A stretch of 23,258 nucleotides of DNA from Candidatus Latescibacterota bacterium. Lineage in GTDB: Bacteria > Latescibacterota > UBA2968 > GCA-2709665. The notes beneath the pieces are model-generated. The model saw only the letters and a program-made list of their open reading frames with translations, did not search any database and was not told the DNA's origin. The first letter of the stretch is position 1. Every line of letters begins with the position of its first letter. A program made the position numbers and the translations under genes. The DNA lies in the NCBI GenBank assembly GCA_012271065.1, contig JAAXHE010000349.1, positions 1-23,258 of the forward strand, in the 5' to 3' direction. Below are positions 23,234 to 23,258 of the stretch, piece by piece.

Positions 23234-23258
23234 GCAGACCTCTCTCCCCGGCCCTCTC
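23234..23258. repeat. Repeat R, copy 4 (cut by window edge)
   Basis: GCAGACCTCTCTCCCCGGCC and the next five bases match the reverse complement of the R copy 1 end. The window stops inside it. Confidence 0.7.

Overview
The window is from a GC-rich, Gram-negative-type bacterium that carries a bacterial (Pup-like) proteasome. The small tagging protein ends in Arg-Thr-Gly-Glu and resembles the UBact type described in several Gram-negative and candidate phyla rather than the GGQ-ending Pup of actinobacteria. Two large secreted proteins end in FlgD-like/type IX-style C-terminal domains, and cohesin-like and dockerin-like modules are present. Together this suggests an FCB-related candidate phylum such as Latescibacterota. 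The phylum is an inference and was not tested.

Region 1 (1-1406): an AT-rich leader and a Fic-domain (AMPylase-type) gene on the + strand. Region 2 (1711-9800, minus strand): a long proteasome gene set read from a near-consensus promoter at 9769-9797. The order is an exported protein of unknown function, arc (ATPase ring), a 477-bp gap full of repeats, dop, ubact, prcB, prcA, pafA. Apart from the exported protein and the gap, this is the mycobacterial order mpa-dop-pup-prcB-prcA-pafA. The tag, its ligase (PafA), the enzyme that removes it (Dop), the unfoldase (ARC) and the 20S core (PrcA/PrcB) are all present, so the pathway looks complete.

Region 3 (9800-11400): a possible relic of a GxxExxxY gene and a + strand gene for an exported dockerin-tailed protein, broken by two compensating frameshifts. 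Region 4 (11390-14310, minus): an amidohydrolase-like protein whose C-terminus is encoded by a genomic repeat, a Tat-exported molybdenum MsrP-like reductase with a lipobox and a poly-Glu tether, and an outer-membrane beta-barrel protein. Region 5 (14311-15396): 1.1 kb of non-coding mosaic repeats.

Region 6 (15397-22140, minus): two secreted multi-domain proteins of 499 and 1551 residues. The larger has a consensus promoter and a leader of about 420 nt containing a possible attenuator. Region 7 (22278-23258): a bifunctional-nuclease (DUF151) protein with a UVR tail, then more repeats.

Three interspersed intergenic repeat families, here called A, D and R, recur across the window. They account for most of the non-coding DNA between 6.7 and 7.1 kb, between 14.3 and 15.3 kb, and at the right edge. 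No rRNA, tRNA, CRISPR array or intact transposase was seen.
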